Positions 10,549-12,059 of a DNA stretch of 12,059 nt are shown here, piece by piece. Source of the stretch: an uncultured Chlamydiae bacterium (GTDB lineage Bacteria > Chlamydiota > Chlamydiia > Chlamydiales > SM23-39). A model generated the notes under the pieces. It searched no databases and was not told the origin of the DNA. It was given only the letters and a program-made list of their open reading frames with translations. Position 1 is the stretch's first letter. The number at the start of each line of letters is the position of its first letter. The position numbers and the translations under genes are program-made. Location of the stretch: NCBI GenBank assembly GCA_903909295.1, contig CAIVVG010000122.1, forward strand, positions 1 to 12,059. The letters run 5' to 3'.

Positions 10549-12059
10549 ATGAGAAAATACGTTTGGCTCGGCATTTTTGTCTTTTTGTCTTTCTGTATAG
10601 CCAAGCCGGCCATCCATTTCCTCATCCAGACCGCTGTCCGTTTTCAGTATGAATGCTACCTCTCTTTCCGTTCGCTCGAATGGAAGGATGGCGGGCTCCT
10701 TGCGACCGATGTGATTTGTTTTGATTTGAGTGGAGATAAAACGGCGTTCTATTGCCACGCTCCTCAAGTAAAATTCTCTTTTTCTAAGCGCCATCTAGAC
10801 GTCTACCAGCCCGTCATCTCCCTCTTTGAGCTGCGGAAGCGGGCGGGCTCTTTCGACGGGACGCTCACGATTGTGGATGGAGTTGTCGATTGGCAGGGGA
10901 GGGAGCGTGCCGAATTTTCTTTGGATTGGCAGGGGGATGAAGGGGTAGCCCACGTCCACTGTCGAGGGGGCACCGCTCTCCTAGAGATGGACCCCGTCTC
11001 GATTCAAGCAGCCCTGACCGATTGGCCCCTACCGGCGTATTCATTTTCCTCTGTAGAGATCAGGGGAGGAAACGTCACCGGCACCGCTGAGGTTTCTTGG
11101 GACGGTACCCTTTCGAGTGGCCATCTAGAAGGGAAAGATCTCTCTTTTCGAGTCCCCTCTGCAGAGGTCCCTTCCGCATCTGGAACGGTGGACTGGGAAG
11201 AGGGGAGGGTAAAAGTTTCTCTGTCCCATCTCAACGCCACTTTCGGAGAGGGGGATTTGAGGGGGCTCAAGGGCGATTTCAGCTACCTTCCTCACGTAGG
11301 GGCTAAGTGGCAATTGCAAGGAGAGGGACACAATTCTCTGCACAGTTTTCCCATAGTTTGTTCGGGGCGGACCTATTTACAGAGCGAACTGGCAAACTGG
11401 GCCGATGTAGAGGTTACGCTCGGGGCTTCTGCAAAAGTGACTCTTCACGGACATGAAGAGGGACCTTTGCAGGTGTGGACGGTCCGCTGCCAGGATGTGA
11501 TGGCCCACCACGCTTCCCTCTTTTGGCCTTCGCTATGGCATTCCGGAATGGTCAATGGGGAGGCGAGCATTGTGGTAGATGAAATGGGGAAGCGCTCTTG
11601 GAAGGTATCCCATTTGGAGATGAAGCAGGGAGTCTTGGACACATGGACCATAGATCAATTGATGTGGAAAGAAGGGCAGATGCAGGCCGTTGTGCAGGGA
11701 GTGCCCCTCTCTTTGGCGCTGGAAGGGGAGTGGATTCAGTGGACCGGAACCGGGCTTGTGGAAGAGATCCCTTTTACTCTTTCAGGGGGCTGTGAGGAAG
11801 GGGGTCTCTGGATGCGGGGAGTTGCTGCCTTGCCGGGACAAGATGTCTCGATCCGTTGCCCAACACTTCGTTGGCATGCAGGAAAGATCGATTTTGATTT
11901 CCGCTTAGAAGGGACTTTATGTGATTTGGCGCGGCTGAAGGGGTCTTATGCACAGGGTCAGTGTACGCTGGATAGGGGGAGCCATTTACTCGGAGAGCCC
12001 CTCCGTTTATCCGATGCGCTCGAGGGAACTGTTTCGTTGACAACACTCCGTTCTTTATA
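10549..12059 (+). CDS. Large membrane-anchored beta-rich protein, possibly AsmA/TamB-like (3' end outside window)
   Basis: Open from the ATG at 10549 to the end of the window: 503 codons with no stop, so the gene is truncated here. AAGGAG (10533-10538) lies 10 nt upstream. The N-terminus has two basic residues, then a hydrophobic helix VWLGIFVFLSFCIAK and a second apolar stretch IHFLIQTAV, an uncleaved anchor. The rest is a long run of short alternating beta-strands with little helix, rich in Trp and Gly. Repeated motifs of the type GxLxxTDVxxxD and SGxxxVxWxxGxxxV recall AsmA, TamB and YhdP. Those proteins are anchored in the inner membrane and span the periplasm to move lipids or assemble outer-membrane proteins. 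I infer this class from architecture only. Several Cys residues are scattered through it. The gene is separated from yebC by the repeat element and is not clearly in the same operon. Confidence 0.6.
   Translation, partial: MRKYVWLGIFVFLSFCIAKPAIHFLIQTAVRFQYECYLSFRSLEWKDGGLLATDVICFDLSGDKTAFYCHAPQVKFSFSKRHLDVYQPVISLFELRKRAGSFDGTLTIVDGVVDWQGRERAEFSLDWQGDEGVAHVHCRGGTALLEMDPVSIQAALTDWPLPAYSFSSVEIRGGNVTGTAEVSWDGTLSSGHLEGKDLSFRVPSAEVPSASGTVDWEEGRVKVSLSHLNATFGEGDLRGLKGDFSYLPHVGAKWQLQGEGHNSLHSFPIVCSGRTYLQSELANWADVEVTLGASAKVTLHGHEEGPLQVWTVRCQDVMAHHASLFWPSLWHSGMVNGEASIVVDEMGKRSWKVSHLEMKQGVLDTWTIDQLMWKEGQMQAVVQGVPLSLALEGEWIQWTGTGLVEEIPFTLSGGCEEGGLWMRGVAALPGQDVSIRCPTLRWHAGKIDFDFRLEGTLCDLARLKGSYAQGQCTLDRGSHLLGEPLRLSDALEGTVSLTTLRSL

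Noticed and set aside
10426..10794. 122-residue minus-strand frame ending in LRSLRSLRLCG
   Set aside because: Its C-terminus is the translated repeat element, a known source of false proteins; the rest is antisense to the beta-rich gene.

Overview
The window looks like a piece of a chromosome from the phylum Chlamydiota, probably an environmental lineage rather than Chlamydia itself. The main evidence is an 86-residue stand-alone SWIB protein and a truA / SWIB / prfB / GNAT / yebC neighbourhood, which from memory resembles the CT457-CT464 region of Chlamydia trachomatis. Base composition looks roughly balanced by eye (not counted), more GC-rich than pathogenic Chlamydia. All identifications come from reading motifs; no database was searched.

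Left part (1-2713): a strong rho-independent terminator at the left edge ends a + strand gene that lies outside the window. Next is a minus-strand inner-membrane sulfatase-superfamily protein with five predicted membrane segments (YejM/LapC-like layout). It is divergent from a + strand HAD phosphatase. The two share a 46-bp spacer with almost no room for 5' leaders.

Middle part (2710-5034, minus strand): SWIB, truA, then a secreted Cys-rich leader ORF followed by an autotransporter-type beta-barrel ORF. The last two lie in adjacent overlapping frames and look like one outer-membrane protein gene (about 405 residues if joined) split by a one-base frameshift. A terminator hairpin sits directly in front of truA.

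Part 5244-7468: a + strand protein that strongly resembles the plant-plastid UDP-glucose pyrophosphorylase UGP3, convergent with a small minus-strand membrane-anchored protein of unknown function. Their 3' ends meet at a perfect 13-bp inverted repeat. The small protein gene has a near-consensus promoter and a strong Shine-Dalgarno sequence.

Right part (7558-10398, + strand): a tight operon of prfB (RF2, with the classical +1 programmed frameshift), two tandem paralogous GNAT acetyltransferases, and yebC, all joined by overlapping stop and start codons. RF2 and YebC both act on the ribosome, so this is a translation-related unit. A 97-bp inverted-repeat element follows (10424-10520). Last is the 5' part of a large membrane-anchored, beta-rich protein that runs off the end of the window.

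The observations most worth following are the UGP3-like protein (a bacterial relative of a plastid enzyme, inserted between SWIB and prfB), the split autotransporter with its twin-CX3C leader domain, and the divergence of the first GNAT copy at the usual catalytic tyrosine.
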